A DNA stretch of 64,000 nucleotides. Source: Maribacter thermophilus. Its GTDB lineage: Bacteria; Bacteroidota; Bacteroidia; Flavobacteriales; Flavobacteriaceae. Below the pieces are notes generated by a model that had not been told where the DNA came from, ran no database searches, and saw only the letters and a program-made list of their open reading frames with translations. A program made the translations under genes and the position numbers. This document shows, one piece after another, positions 9,117 through 17,796 of this stretch. The stretch spans positions 2,814,520 to 2,878,519 of the forward strand of contig NZ_LDAS01000001.1 of the NCBI RefSeq assembly GCF_001020565.1, given 5' to 3'. How positions within the stretch are numbered: the first letter of the stretch is position 1; each line of letters starts with the position of its first letter.

Positions 9117-9527
9117 ATGTATCCTGCGGAATTAGTAAAACCAATGAGAGACGACTTGGCTTCTGCCGGGTTCGAAGAACTATACACGGCCGAAGCGGTC
9201 GAAAAAGCCATAAAACAAGAAGGTACTACATTGGTAGTAGTGAATTCTGTTTGTGGTTGTGCCGCTGCCAACGCGAGGCCCGCTGCCAAAATGAGCTTGC
9301 AAAACGAAAAAACTCCAGATCACACCGTTACCGTATTTGCAGGTGTTGATACCGAAGCTGTAAATGCAGCAAGAGATTTAATGGTTCCATTTCCTCCATC
9401 TTCACCTTCTATGGCGTTGTTTAAAAACGGAGAGTTGGTACACATGATCGAACGCCATCATATTGAAGGTAGACCTGCCGAAATGATCGCCGAAAACCTG
9501 ATCCAAGCATACAACGAGTTCTGCTAG
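9117..9527 (+). CDS. BrxA/BrxB family bacilliredoxin
   Basis: A 136-residue thioredoxin-fold protein of the YphP/YqiW (bacilliredoxin, formerly DUF1094) family. The active-site CGC motif is in NSVCGCAAANARP near residues 43-48, followed by the typical DHTVTVFAGVDTEAV and MVPFPPSSPSMALFKNGE segments. In Firmicutes these proteins remove bacillithiol from S-bacillithiolated proteins; whether this organism makes bacillithiol cannot be seen here. Length is standard. A strong intrinsic terminator follows at 9561-9590, so it is probably a single-gene transcript with its own promoter. Confidence 0.92.
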   Translation: MYPAELVKPMRDDLASAGFEELYTAEAVEKAIKQEGTTLVVVNSVCGCAAANARPAAKMSLQNEKTPDHTVTVFAGVDTEAVNAARDLMVPFPPSSPSMALFKNGELVHMIERHHIEGRPAEMIAENLIQAYNEFC

Positions 9528-9560
9528 GAATTTTTGCTTCGATTATTTTAAAAGTTTATG

Positions 9561-9590
9561 ACCGCTCGTAAAAGAGCGGTTTTTTATTTT
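9561..9590 (+). terminator. Intrinsic terminator after the bacilliredoxin gene
   Basis: ACCGCTC and GAGCGGT form a 7-bp GC-rich stem with a 6-base loop, followed directly by a run of T. It starts 33 bases after the stop codon. It also overlaps the region of an upstream ATG for the next gene, which argues against that start. Confidence 0.85.
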
Positions 9591-9596
9591 TGCATT

Positions 9597-10334
9597 ATGA
9601 GCAAGGTTTTATCATACATTATTACCCCTATTTTCTTTTTGGCCTTTGGCTTGTGCTTGGCAATTTTTCACCCCTTACAATGGTTGGGCCTAAAACTATT
9701 TGGCTACATAGGCCTAAAAAAAGTGGTGAGTGTACTTAACTGGTCCTTAATGAGGTGTACCAATATATTAGGCACGACCTATAGATTTACAAATCCGTAT
9801 ACCATACCCAAAAACAGGCCTTTGATCGTTGTTACCAACCATCAAAGCATGTACGACATTCCCCCATTAATTTGGTATATGCGTAAAAACCACCCAAAAT
9901 TCGTTAGTAAAAAAGAACTCGGAAAGGGTATTCCAAGCGTATCTTTCAATTTGGTCCATGGGGGATCGGTCTTAATAGATAGAAAAGATGCCAAAGCCTC
10001 TCTAATGGAAATAGCAAAACTTGGTTCTTATATTGAAAAGCATAACAGAACAGCTGTTATTTTTCCAGAAGGCACAAGAAGTAGAGACGGCCATCCCAAG
10101 CCTTTTAAACCCATGGGGCTTAAAATGTTATTAAAGAAAGCTCCTTCTGCCCTTATAGTGCCCATAAGCATCAATAATTCTTGGAAACTGGTCCGTTATG
10201 GAAAATTCCCCATGGGACTTGGGGCCAAAGTATCTTTTGATGTACACGAACCTATAGAAAACAAAGGTAATATCGATGAATTAATAGCCAAAACAGAGGC
10301 TGCGGTAGTATCTGGAATAAATTCTTTTAAATGA
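9597..10334 (+). CDS. 1-acyl-sn-glycerol-3-phosphate acyltransferase (PlsC-like)
   Basis: A 245-residue membrane-associated acyltransferase that would convert lysophosphatidic acid to phosphatidic acid in phospholipid synthesis. It has the HX4D catalytic motif in TNHQSMYDI (about 81-89) and the substrate-binding FPEGTRSRDG motif (about 156-165). N-terminal hydrophobic segments at about 5-35 anchor it in the inner membrane. I chose the ATG at 9597; an ATG at 9558 falls before the preceding terminator hairpin and would put codons through it. The gene overlaps the next one by 4 bases (ATGA), so they are translationally coupled. Confidence 0.9.
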   Translation: MSKVLSYIITPIFFLAFGLCLAIFHPLQWLGLKLFGYIGLKKVVSVLNWSLMRCTNILGTTYRFTNPYTIPKNRPLIVVTNHQSMYDIPPLIWYMRKNHPKFVSKKELGKGIPSVSFNLVHGGSVLIDRKDAKASLMEIAKLGSYIEKHNRTAVIFPEGTRSRDGHPKPFKPMGLKMLLKKAPSALIVPISINNSWKLVRYGKFPMGLGAKVSFDVHEPIENKGNIDELIAKTEAAVVSGINSFK

Positions 10335-11008
10335 CAGATACAGCAATTGTTGAAGAAACCATCAATTTTGTAAAAGACACCTTAAAACATGCCGAAGGCG
10401 GGCATGATTGGTTTCATATTCAGCGAGTTTACAACAATTCGTTACTTATAGCGAAAGATGAAGAGGTAGATACCCTAGTGGTAAGTTTGGGGGCCTTGCT
10501 ACATGATATTGCCGATGCCAAATTTCATAATGGCGACGAAAAATTAGGACCCAAGATGGCAACCGATTTTTTAACCTCACTAAATGTTTCAAAAGAGACA
10601 ATAGACCATGTAGTTAAAATAATTGAGAATATCTCTTTTAAAAATAGTTTGGAGAAGGATAAAGAGAACCCTTTTTCCTCTATAGAACTAAAAATTGTTC
10701 AAGATGCGGACCGTTTAGATGCCATAGGTGCTATTGGTATCGCTAGGGCCTTTAATTATGGCGGTTTTAAGAACAGACCTCTCTACAACCCTGAAATAGC
10801 CCCAAAACTAGACCTGACAAAAGAAGAATATAAAAAATCGGTAGCGCCGACCATCAACCACTTTTACGAAAAATTACTATTGCTAAAAGAAAAGATGAAT
10901 ACCGAAACCGGCAAGAAACTGGCCGAACAGCGCCATCAATATATGCTAGACTTTTTAGAGCAGTTTTATAAGGAATGGGACCCTTTAACACCTCATCGAC
11001 CTTCTTAA
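10331..11008 (+). CDS. HD-domain phosphohydrolase
   Basis: A 225-residue soluble HD-superfamily metal-dependent phosphohydrolase of the YedJ/COG1418 type. Metal ligands are visible as His in GGHDWFHIQRV, the HD pair in LLHDIADAKF and a later Asp in QDADRLDAIGAIGIARAF. The substrate is unknown; related proteins act on nucleotides or pyrophosphates. The start overlaps the acyltransferase stop by 4 bases, which makes the two an operon, though this does not by itself suggest a lipid substrate. A bidirectional terminator-like hairpin follows. Confidence 0.87.
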   Translation: MTDTAIVEETINFVKDTLKHAEGGHDWFHIQRVYNNSLLIAKDEEVDTLVVSLGALLHDIADAKFHNGDEKLGPKMATDFLTSLNVSKETIDHVVKIIENISFKNSLEKDKENPFSSIELKIVQDADRLDAIGAIGIARAFNYGGFKNRPLYNPEIAPKLDLTKEEYKKSVAPTINHFYEKLLLLKEKMNTETGKKLAEQRHQYMLDFLEQFYKEWDPLTPHRPS

Positions 11009-11017
11009 AAAAATAAA

Positions 11018-11044
11018 GGGAGCATGGTTATACACCAAACTCCC
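11018..11044. terminator. Probable bidirectional terminator
   Basis: A hairpin between two convergent genes: outer stem GGGAG/CTCCC, a 2-by-2 internal loop, inner stem TGGT/ACCA and a 5-base loop. The right flank ends in AAAACGTTTTT and the left flank is A-rich, consistent with weak termination on both strands. Confidence 0.5.
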
Positions 11045-11066
11045 CTATTAAAACGTTTTTATTCGT

Positions 11067-12515
11067 TTATTTCTTTTCTGGCAGACCTCTTGTCAACCAT
11101 CCCCTTCTATTTGCCGTGGCTATAGCATAAGGGGTAATCCAAAACAAACCGAACGTATATAGTATACTATAAGAGTATGCCCAAAAAGACTCCATGAAGT
11201 TATATCTTTTGGCATAGAATATTACAGGGAACGTTGATAGAATCAGAATACTTAACAAGGTTGTGCTTACGAAAAGCAAAGGATGTGTAAGTACAAAGAA
11301 CATCATGAACAATAAAAAAGGATAGCTCATTACAATTTTTGTAGCTTGACTAAAAAACAACAATCTAGTTCCACTTTTAGAACCTTCCCTAAAGTTCTTA
11401 AATACATATTTGGACATCTCAATGTTCTCACGCACATTACTTCTGCCCCATCTGATAAACATTTTATAAAGACCTTTATACTTTTCTGGCACATTGGTAT
11501 ATGCATAGGCGTTTCTTTGAAACAACACATGATACCCTTGTTTCAATATCATATTCGTCATTGCACGGTCTTCCCCAATATCTGAAGGCTGCCCCATAAA
11601 CTTTTGGTTGATCCACTCTGGCAAGCAGGCAAAAACGGCGGTTCTACGATATGCGGCCAATGCCCCTGGCGTACATAATACAGAATTTAAACTACTTTCT
11701 GCCGAACGAACAAACTCAAAGCTCAATACAAAACTTACATCTAGCATTTTTGGTATAAGTGCTTCTTTATTGTTCAACACTCGAATGTTGCCGGCTACGG
11801 CACCACATTTTTCATTGGTTACGAACGGACTCACCAAATTTCTTAACGTATCTTTCTTGACAATAGAATCACTATCAACCGTCACGAACACCTCTCCAGT
11901 ACCCTCGTTAAAACCACGATAAAGGGCATGGCGCTTGCCTTTATTTTCAGGTTGCTGATAAATGGCCAACCTATCTCCCAACTTCTTTTTGGCCTCTTGC
12001 ATCCAATACCAAGTATCATCCTTACTACCATCGTCTATAGAAAGCAACTGAAGTTTTTCTTTAGGAAAATCGCTTTCCGCCAAACTCATCAAGGTGTCCC
12101 AAACTTGTTTTCCCTCGTTATAGGCTGGTACGATTACCGTACAGGTCGGCAACTCATCGTCACTCACGGAAGAAATAGGCTTGTATCTAAAATATCTGTA
12201 TAATGTATAAACAAAAAAACCGGCTTTAAACACAAACAAAGAACCAGCAATGGCCATAAAAATCAATCCGAACGTTGTACTTCTTCTTTCTATATTGAAC
12301 TGTTCATAATCGGTCTGTAAAACATACACGACATAAATAGAGGCCAACATTAAGACAAAGGTGCTACCCATAACAAATACTCCCCAAGCATTGGCATTTT
12401 CTAGAAACGATTTTACTTTTGATTTTAGTAAGAATCCGTTTTTAAAATTCGGAGAAACCTGATCGTCGTCTTCGTTCGATTTTTTTTGAAGTAATGGTGT
12501 GTTTACTGTTTTCAT
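11067..12515 (-). CDS. Membrane glycosyltransferase family 2, NodC/hyaluronan synthase-like
   Basis: A 482-residue polymerising-type GT2. Two N-terminal helices (about 40-68 and 84-108) precede the cytoplasmic GT-A domain: VIVPAYNEGKQV, SIDDGSKDD, the DxD-like VDSDS and the acceptor motif GEDRAMTN. The C-terminal product-binding motif is present only as IRWGRSNVRE, with Met where the usual QxxRW has Gln. Two or three further helices follow (about 385-460). The layout is that of NodC, hyaluronan and chitin-type synthases, so it probably extrudes a beta-linked amino-sugar polymer, but the sugar cannot be read from sequence. It stands alone between a terminator and a divergent oxidoreductase gene. 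Confidence 0.85.
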   Translation of the reverse strand: MKTVNTPLLQKKSNEDDDQVSPNFKNGFLLKSKVKSFLENANAWGVFVMGSTFVLMLASIYVVYVLQTDYEQFNIERRSTTFGLIFMAIAGSLFVFKAGFFVYTLYRYFRYKPISSVSDDELPTCTVIVPAYNEGKQVWDTLMSLAESDFPKEKLQLLSIDDGSKDDTWYWMQEAKKKLGDRLAIYQQPENKGKRHALYRGFNEGTGEVFVTVDSDSIVKKDTLRNLVSPFVTNEKCGAVAGNIRVLNNKEALIPKMLDVSFVLSFEFVRSAESSLNSVLCTPGALAAYRRTAVFACLPEWINQKFMGQPSDIGEDRAMTNMILKQGYHVLFQRNAYAYTNVPEKYKGLYKMFIRWGRSNVRENIEMSKYVFKNFREGSKSGTRLLFFSQATKIVMSYPFLLFMMFFVLTHPLLFVSTTLLSILILSTFPVIFYAKRYNFMESFWAYSYSILYTFGLFWITPYAIATANRRGWLTRGLPEKK

Positions 12516-12786
12516 AAATATGTTCTATGGTGTTTTGTTCTAAAGGGTTATACGTTACCAAAGTTCATTTGGATCATATCTTAAGACAATTTTAAACAAT
12601 AGATGATTTCTTAACATAAACATGCATTTTTAGCACCCATAAAAGCCTATGGCAACAGATCTCGCAATACTATTGTTTAAAAAGCAAACAAACAGGTCTT
12701 AAATTATTAATTCAATAAACATCCCTTATTTCTTTAAAGAATTTCTATTTTTTGTACCTTAATCCCTCAGACCAAATTAAATAATC

Positions 12787-14211
12787 ATGCAACGTAGAAA
12801 ATTTATCAAAAACGCCGCAACAGCATCGGCGGCATTTACCATTGTACCCAGTTTTGTTATGGGCAAAACACACGTACCACCTAGCGACACCCTGTATATG
12901 GGAGCTTTTGGAGTCGGTGGCCGTGGAGCAGGAGTTATTCAGGGTTTACACGAGACCAAAAAAGTGAAATTTGTTTCTTTCTGTGATGTAGACGACAGGC
13001 GAGCCGCAGAAACATACAAAAAGTTTCCGGATGTAAATAGGTATAAGGATTATAGAAAGGTCTATGACAAACAACTGAAAGATATTGATGCTATCATGGT
13101 TGCCACTCCAGACCATATGCATGCAAGTATTGCGCTCCCTTTTATGAGGGCCAAAAAGCATGCCTATGTAGAAAAACCCTTGACACATAATATAAACGAG
13201 GCCAGGATCATGACCAAAGTGGCCAAAGAAAACGGGATCATCTCTCAAATGGGCAACCAAGGAGCCTCTAGCGACGGCAGCCGCGAAGCCAAAGAATGGA
13301 TACAATCTGGAATTATAGGCAAGGTATATAAGGTAGATTGCTGGACAAACAGGCCCGTATGGCCACAAGGGGTACCACTACCCACGGGCAAAGACCGTAT
13401 TCCAAAAGGATTGGATTGGGACTTATGGTTGGGTACCGCGGAGATGAGAGATTACAACGATGCCTACCTTCCTTTTAAATGGAGGGGATTCTGGGATTTT
13501 GGAACAGGTGCTCTAGGCGATATGGGCTGTCATATCATGGAAACTCCTTTTAGCGTTCTAGATCTTGGTTACCCTACCGAGGCAGAAGCAAGTTGCACCA
13601 CCAACTGGGTAGGCGATTTTGTTGAGGCGGACTATAGTGAATCTTGCCCTGCTTCTTCAATAGTAAGATTAAAATTCAATACCGCCGAACACGGTGACGT
13701 AGCCCTTAACTGGTATGACGGTGGTTTACTACCAGACCTTCCAGATGAGTTAAAAGATGGCGAAACTATCGGTGATAGCGGAGGAGGAAGTATTTTTTAT
13801 GGCACAAGAGGAATTTTGGTATGTGATACCTACTCTAGAAACGCAAGATTATTACCTTCAAGTACCATGGAACTGTTGACCCCTCCAAAACCCTATTTAA
13901 AAAGAATAGAAGGTGATACGGGCAGACACCAACGTAATTTCGTAGAAGGATGTTTGGAAGGAAAAGAAACCTCCTCCGATTTTAAACGCTCAGGTCCATT
14001 GACAGAAGCTGTTTTAATGGGTAACTTGGCCATAAAAGCATTCCAGTACAAAAAATTGAAACCAGGTAAAAAATTGGGCGATTGGGACCCTTTTGAATAT
14101 CCAGGCCGTCGTAAAATTCTATGGGACGGTGATAATATGAAAGTGACCAATTGGGACAAAGCCAATGAATGGGTAAAAGGCAGTTACCGAAAAGGATGGG
14201 AACTAAGCTAG
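12787..14211 (+). CDS. Exported Gfo/Idh/MocA family oxidoreductase
   Basis: A 474-residue NAD(P)-dependent sugar-type dehydrogenase exported through the Tat pathway. The N-terminus is a Tat signal (RRKFIKNAATASAAFTIVPS). The Rossmann fold begins at GAFGVGGRGAG (about 38-48), and the catalytic EKP motif is in YVEKPLTHNI (about 130-140). The C-terminal domain has the family's GDMGCHIMETPF metal/substrate segment. Such Tat-exported members are abundant in Bacteroidetes that degrade polysaccharides; the substrate is unknown. It has no operon partner and is followed by a clear terminator. Confidence 0.9.
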   Translation: MQRRKFIKNAATASAAFTIVPSFVMGKTHVPPSDTLYMGAFGVGGRGAGVIQGLHETKKVKFVSFCDVDDRRAAETYKKFPDVNRYKDYRKVYDKQLKDIDAIMVATPDHMHASIALPFMRAKKHAYVEKPLTHNINEARIMTKVAKENGIISQMGNQGASSDGSREAKEWIQSGIIGKVYKVDCWTNRPVWPQGVPLPTGKDRIPKGLDWDLWLGTAEMRDYNDAYLPFKWRGFWDFGTGALGDMGCHIMETPFSVLDLGYPTEAEASCTTNWVGDFVEADYSESCPASSIVRLKFNTAEHGDVALNWYDGGLLPDLPDELKDGETIGDSGGGSIFYGTRGILVCDTYSRNARLLPSSTMELLTPPKPYLKRIEGDTGRHQRNFVEGCLEGKETSSDFKRSGPLTEAVLMGNLAIKAFQYKKLKPGKKLGDWDPFEYPGRRKILWDGDNMKVTNWDKANEWVKGSYRKGWELS

Positions 14212-14234
14212 TGCCTTAATAAAGATAAATACGA

Positions 14235-14267
14235 AAAAAAGCTACGACTTGGTCGTAGCTTTTTTGT
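14235..14267 (+). terminator. Intrinsic terminator after the oxidoreductase gene
   Basis: GCTACGAC and GTCGTAGC make a perfect 8-bp stem with a 3-base loop, preceded by seven A and followed by a T run. It begins about 25 bases after the stop codon and may work in both directions. Confidence 0.88.
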
Positions 14268-14309
14268 TTGCCTCCATGGCAAGACCTTAAGCAAATATTT
14301 CCTAATTAG

Positions 14310-15383
14310 TTAGAACAACCGCATTTGCCCTGTTTTATAAGCTTCATGAAGGGCAGTGTTCAATTTTGGATACTCTTTGCCCTTAAAGTATTTATGTTTG
14401 GCCAAGCGGACCATATCATGTATCTGAGTGGCCACAATACCTTCCCCTCGGTTTCGTATGCCAAAACGACTATCGTTTAAAGATCCCCCGTGACATTCTT
14501 GTATCTGATGCAAAACCTTATCTGCTTTGTTGGGCATGGTCTTTTGTATCCAATCGGTAAAAATTTCGCCGATAGCACCATTTAAGCGTACTACCGTAAA
14601 GCCAAAGGACCTTGCTCCATTATCGGAAAAGGCCTTTGCCAGGTTCAATATTTCATGACTATTGATTCCGGGTATAATAGGTGCCAACATAGCATTTACG
14701 GGGATACCGTTGTCGGAAAGTACTTTTATGGTTTCCAATCTCTTTTTAATCGTCGTAGTTCTCGGCTCCAAAATGCGTCTTGTTTCCTCGTTCAAAGAAG
14801 TGACCGAAATATTGACACCCACCAACCTATGTTTGTTCAATTCGACAAGAAGGTCCAAATCCCTTAAAACAAGGGCATTTTTTGTTATGATCCCTACGGG
14901 ATGTCGGTACTTTAAAAAAACCTCAAGACAGGCGCGTGTTATTTTATTCTCTTTCTCGGCAGGTTGGTAACAATCTGTATTTCCGGATAGTACGATCGTA
15001 CAGGCTTTCCAGTTTTTACTTTTTAACTTTGCCTCCAATAATTTGGGAGCATCCTTTTTTACCAGGATCTTACGTTCAAAATCCAATCCGGCACTATAAC
15101 CCCAATATTCGTGTGTATTTCTTGCATAGCAATAAATACAGCCATGTTCACACCCTTGATAAGGATTCATTGAATACATCATGCCCACATCGGCACTGGT
15201 GACCTTGTTAACAATGGTTTTAGGAAAAATAGGAATGTATTGCGTACGGTTATTATCTGCCTCTTCGCCCTCTACCCTACAATATTCCAGAAAATCGTTT
15301 CTGGTCTCATAAATGTCGTTAAGAAATTTATTAGGGGTGTTCTTTTGCGCCCCTCTTCCTTTTAAGGGGGTTTTTATATTCAT
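14310..15383 (-). CDS. Radical SAM protein, PA0069/Rv2578c family
   Basis: A 357-residue radical SAM enzyme of the COG1533 (SplB-related) group. The iron-sulfur cluster motif CxxxCxxC is in GCEHGCIYCYARNTHEYWG near residue 80. The downstream segments (SGNTDCYQPAEKEN, NISVTSL and the EPRT motif) are typical of the PA0069 family. The family relates to spore photoproduct lyase by sequence, but its reaction is not established. I chose the ATG at 15383 (MNIKTPLKGRG); a TTG at 15422 would place thirteen codons inside a long inverted repeat. That repeat ends exactly at this start codon, which may control translation. Confidence 0.85.
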   Translation of the reverse strand: MNIKTPLKGRGAQKNTPNKFLNDIYETRNDFLEYCRVEGEEADNNRTQYIPIFPKTIVNKVTSADVGMMYSMNPYQGCEHGCIYCYARNTHEYWGYSAGLDFERKILVKKDAPKLLEAKLKSKNWKACTIVLSGNTDCYQPAEKENKITRACLEVFLKYRHPVGIITKNALVLRDLDLLVELNKHRLVGVNISVTSLNEETRRILEPRTTTIKKRLETIKVLSDNGIPVNAMLAPIIPGINSHEILNLAKAFSDNGARSFGFTVVRLNGAIGEIFTDWIQKTMPNKADKVLHQIQECHGGSLNDSRFGIRNRGEGIVATQIHDMVRLAKHKYFKGKEYPKLNTALHEAYKTGQMRLF

Positions 15384-15428
15384 TTTTATTGGATTTATTC
15401 CAAAAATATGGAATAAATCCAATAAAAA
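15383..15428. repeat. 20-bp perfect inverted repeat overlapping a start codon
   Basis: Two perfectly complementary 20-base arms (15383-15402 and 15409-15428) flank a 6-base AT spacer; the core of one arm is TTGGATTTATTCCA. The unit fills the gap between the stop of the upstream gene (15432) and the ATG of the radical SAM gene (15381-15383). The flanks run T-rich on the 5' side and A-rich on the 3' side of both strands, the opposite of an intrinsic terminator. It could be a protein-binding operator or an RNA hairpin that hides the ribosome site. Confidence 0.8.
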
Positions 15429-15431
15429 ATG

Positions 15432-16982
15432 TTAATTAACAGTTACGCGTACCAATTGCTTTTTAGACCCTCTTTTGGCGTAGAACATAAGTTCGTCCTT
15501 AAACTTATCTATGTAAGGTCTTGAAACCATCAAAGGCAGTCTGGCATCTCCATCATCTATTACCTTTTCATAGCTCATTTTACCGCTTCCGTCCAATTTT
15601 ATCAAAAAGATATTTCTATTACGAGATAACCCTTGTTTAAACATAATACGTTCAGCACTTAACTGTTGCGGGTTTTCAGAAGCGGTACTAATAAAGAAAT
15701 AGGTGGTTCCCCCTTTGGTATATGCACTGTAAGAGGTGTAGGCATCATCACCTTGGGTAACTTCGGTCTTATTAATGTTTCTTGCCCAAATCAGGTCTCC
15801 ATTGGCCTGTAGTTTGGCACTTACGATATCGTTGTGATGATATCTGGTTACCATAACCCTACCCCCACTGGTATTCGCTTGTGTGCTGGTACTGGTAAAA
15901 TACTCTTCCGCATTGAAAAGAATTTCTCCTGTAGCACTTATATCCATGCTTTTAAAAATGAGATTTTTTATAGTCTTGTCTTCTTCACGTCCAAACTTGT
16001 CCATCATAAACTGTTGTGAAAAAGGGTTGAATTTTTGAGATTCTATGCTAAGTGTATTGGGATCTAACTTAAAATAAGCGATACCATTGTACCGATTATC
16101 TTTTCTGTCGGCATAAAAACCTAGACATAGTAACTCATTCTCTCTAAAGATTGGCTTTAGGGCCTCTGGGAATTTTCCCGGAGTATAAAAAGACTGTACA
16201 CTTCTTCCAGAAGCAGAAACGCGTACCATTTCATACTGAAACTTACGTTCTGTGGCATTGAACCTTTTCTTTTTAAAATAAGCTTTACCTACCAAATAAA
16301 CATTGCTCAAGTCTTCTGAAAACGTTACGGTCTCAAAGGCATAATTTTTTTCCTCTACTTCTTCCGAGAAATCGTGCTCTACCAATTTATTAAGACTCGC
16401 ATCAAAAACATATATAAAGTGTTTGTTCTCTTTACGTTTCTTAAAATGCGTCGTAATGGCGAATGCCGATTTCTTATCGTTGAACAACACAGAGGTAGTA
16501 AACCCAGACGAAAAATTACGGTTGTAATAATTACGGTCCAATGGCTGTGTTACAGGTTCAGACTCAATACTAAGTATCGTTTCCTTCGTAAAATGATAAT
16601 CTGTATAGGGGCTTCTATGAACCTGATATTCATAGGCCTGTTTATTGTAATTGTACTCTAAGAAAAGTAGGTATACTTGTCCGTTCTTCACATAGGCATT
16701 AACAAAGTTGGCATTTTTAAGCTTATAGTTGAACTCTGATAATAGCTCCAAATTCTGGTTATAATGCTCTACAAAATACCCTTTTGGCTTAAGAACGATA
16801 CCCGTGTAGTATGACCTAACGATTACCGTACCTCCATTACCATCGTCGGCAATGGCCAACAGATTGGAATACTTGTATTTATCATTATACTTTTCACCTA
16901 TGGTATAGGTTATATCATTTTGTTGGGCAAAAGCACCAACGGTCATTGTGATACATAAAAAGACAATAATTTTCTTAAGCAT
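15432..16982 (-). CDS. Exported protein of unknown function, possible beta-propeller
   Basis: A 516-residue protein with a clear signal peptide (MLKKIIVFLCITMTVGAFAQ). The mature part is beta-rich with recurring segments of the type YVKNGQVYLLFLEYNY, SNVYLVGKAYFKKK and GTTYFFISTASEN, each pairing a readout strand with a turn. This looks like a propeller of about six to seven blades, but no family motif was found. It has no cysteine pattern and no T9SS tail. It lies 18 bases after the crotonase gene and upstream of the radical SAM gene on the same strand. Function not assignable; a periplasmic or surface protein is the reasonable inference. Confidence 0.8.
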   Translation of the reverse strand: MLKKIIVFLCITMTVGAFAQQNDITYTIGEKYNDKYKYSNLLAIADDGNGGTVIVRSYYTGIVLKPKGYFVEHYNQNLELLSEFNYKLKNANFVNAYVKNGQVYLLFLEYNYNKQAYEYQVHRSPYTDYHFTKETILSIESEPVTQPLDRNYYNRNFSSGFTTSVLFNDKKSAFAITTHFKKRKENKHFIYVFDASLNKLVEHDFSEEVEEKNYAFETVTFSEDLSNVYLVGKAYFKKKRFNATERKFQYEMVRVSASGRSVQSFYTPGKFPEALKPIFRENELLCLGFYADRKDNRYNGIAYFKLDPNTLSIESQKFNPFSQQFMMDKFGREEDKTIKNLIFKSMDISATGEILFNAEEYFTSTSTQANTSGGRVMVTRYHHNDIVSAKLQANGDLIWARNINKTEVTQGDDAYTSYSAYTKGGTTYFFISTASENPQQLSAERIMFKQGLSRNRNIFLIKLDGSGKMSYEKVIDDGDARLPLMVSRPYIDKFKDELMFYAKRGSKKQLVRVTVN

Positions 16983-17000
16983 AATTGATCCGGTTTAGTG

Positions 17001-17783
17001 TTACGAACCTGGAAAATCAGCTTTTCTTTTCTCTAGAAAGGCCGTGGTACCTTCAGAAAAATCGTCCGTTCCGAAACAAGCTCCAAAGGCTTCTATTTCC
17101 TGTTCATAACCGTTAACAGTATTCATAAAACCCGCATTTACAGCTTTTATTGCATATGAAATGGCCACCGAAGAATTATTACAAATTTTATTGGCTATTT
17201 TATAGCACAACGGTAGTAGGTCTTCTTGTGAAGTTACATGGTTTACCAAGCCGTAATCTTTAGCCTGCTCGGCAGAGATCATACCGGCGGTCATGATCAT
17301 CTCCATGGCCCTGCCCTTACCAACCAACTGTGGTAAACGCTGTGTACCTCCATATCCGGGAATAAGACCTAAGGAAACTTCTGGCAATCCCATTTTTGCA
17401 TTATCGCTGGCCACCCTAAAATGACAGGCCATGGCCAATTCCAATCCACCGCCCAAAGCAAAACCGTTAACCGCTGCAATTACAGGTTTAGACATACTCT
17501 CTACAAAATCGAACAACAGCTCTTGTCCTTTGGCGGCCAATTTTTGACCTTCTTCCATAGAAAAATCCGCAAATTCAGAAATATCGGCACCCGCCACAAA
17601 AGCCTTTTCACCACTACCCGTAAGAACAATAACCTTCACATCTTCATCATCATTTAATGTTGAAATGGCCTGGTGAAGTTCTTGAATGGTCTCTTTGTTC
17701 AGGGCATTCAATTTCTTCGGACGGTTAATGACAACTGTAGCCACCACATCTTTTTTTGTAACTAGAATCGTATTGTAAGACAT
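17001..17783 (-). CDS. Enoyl-CoA hydratase/isomerase family protein
   Basis: A 260-residue crotonase-fold protein of fatty-acid or amino-acid degradation. The oxyanion-hole segments are present (AFVAGADISEF and NGFALGGGLELAMACHFRVAS). Both Glu positions that serve in hydratases align: one in GLPEVSLGLIPGYGGTQRL, the other in GRAMEMIMTAG. This supports true enoyl-CoA hydratase activity. Length is standard. It lies in a leftward row, 13 bases after the sensor kinase gene and 18 before the unknown exported protein, so it is likely co-transcribed with both; no functional link is obvious. Confidence 0.92.
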   Translation of the reverse strand: MSYNTILVTKKDVVATVVINRPKKLNALNKETIQELHQAISTLNDDEDVKVIVLTGSGEKAFVAGADISEFADFSMEEGQKLAAKGQELLFDFVESMSKPVIAAVNGFALGGGLELAMACHFRVASDNAKMGLPEVSLGLIPGYGGTQRLPQLVGKGRAMEMIMTAGMISAEQAKDYGLVNHVTSQEDLLPLCYKIANKICNNSSVAISYAIKAVNAGFMNTVNGYEQEIEAFGACFGTDDFSEGTTAFLEKRKADFPGS

Positions 17784-17796
17784 AAACTCTATTTTA

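Noticed and set aside
9083..9349. 88-codon plus-strand frame overlapping the bacilliredoxin gene
   Set aside because: It is a different-frame shadow of a gene with a clear CGC active site; Arg/Cys-rich composition is typical of a shifted frame.
9558..9596. Upstream ATG for the acyltransferase
   Set aside because: It precedes the terminator hairpin of the bacilliredoxin gene, so the extra codons would pass through it, and the added residues are not typical of the family.
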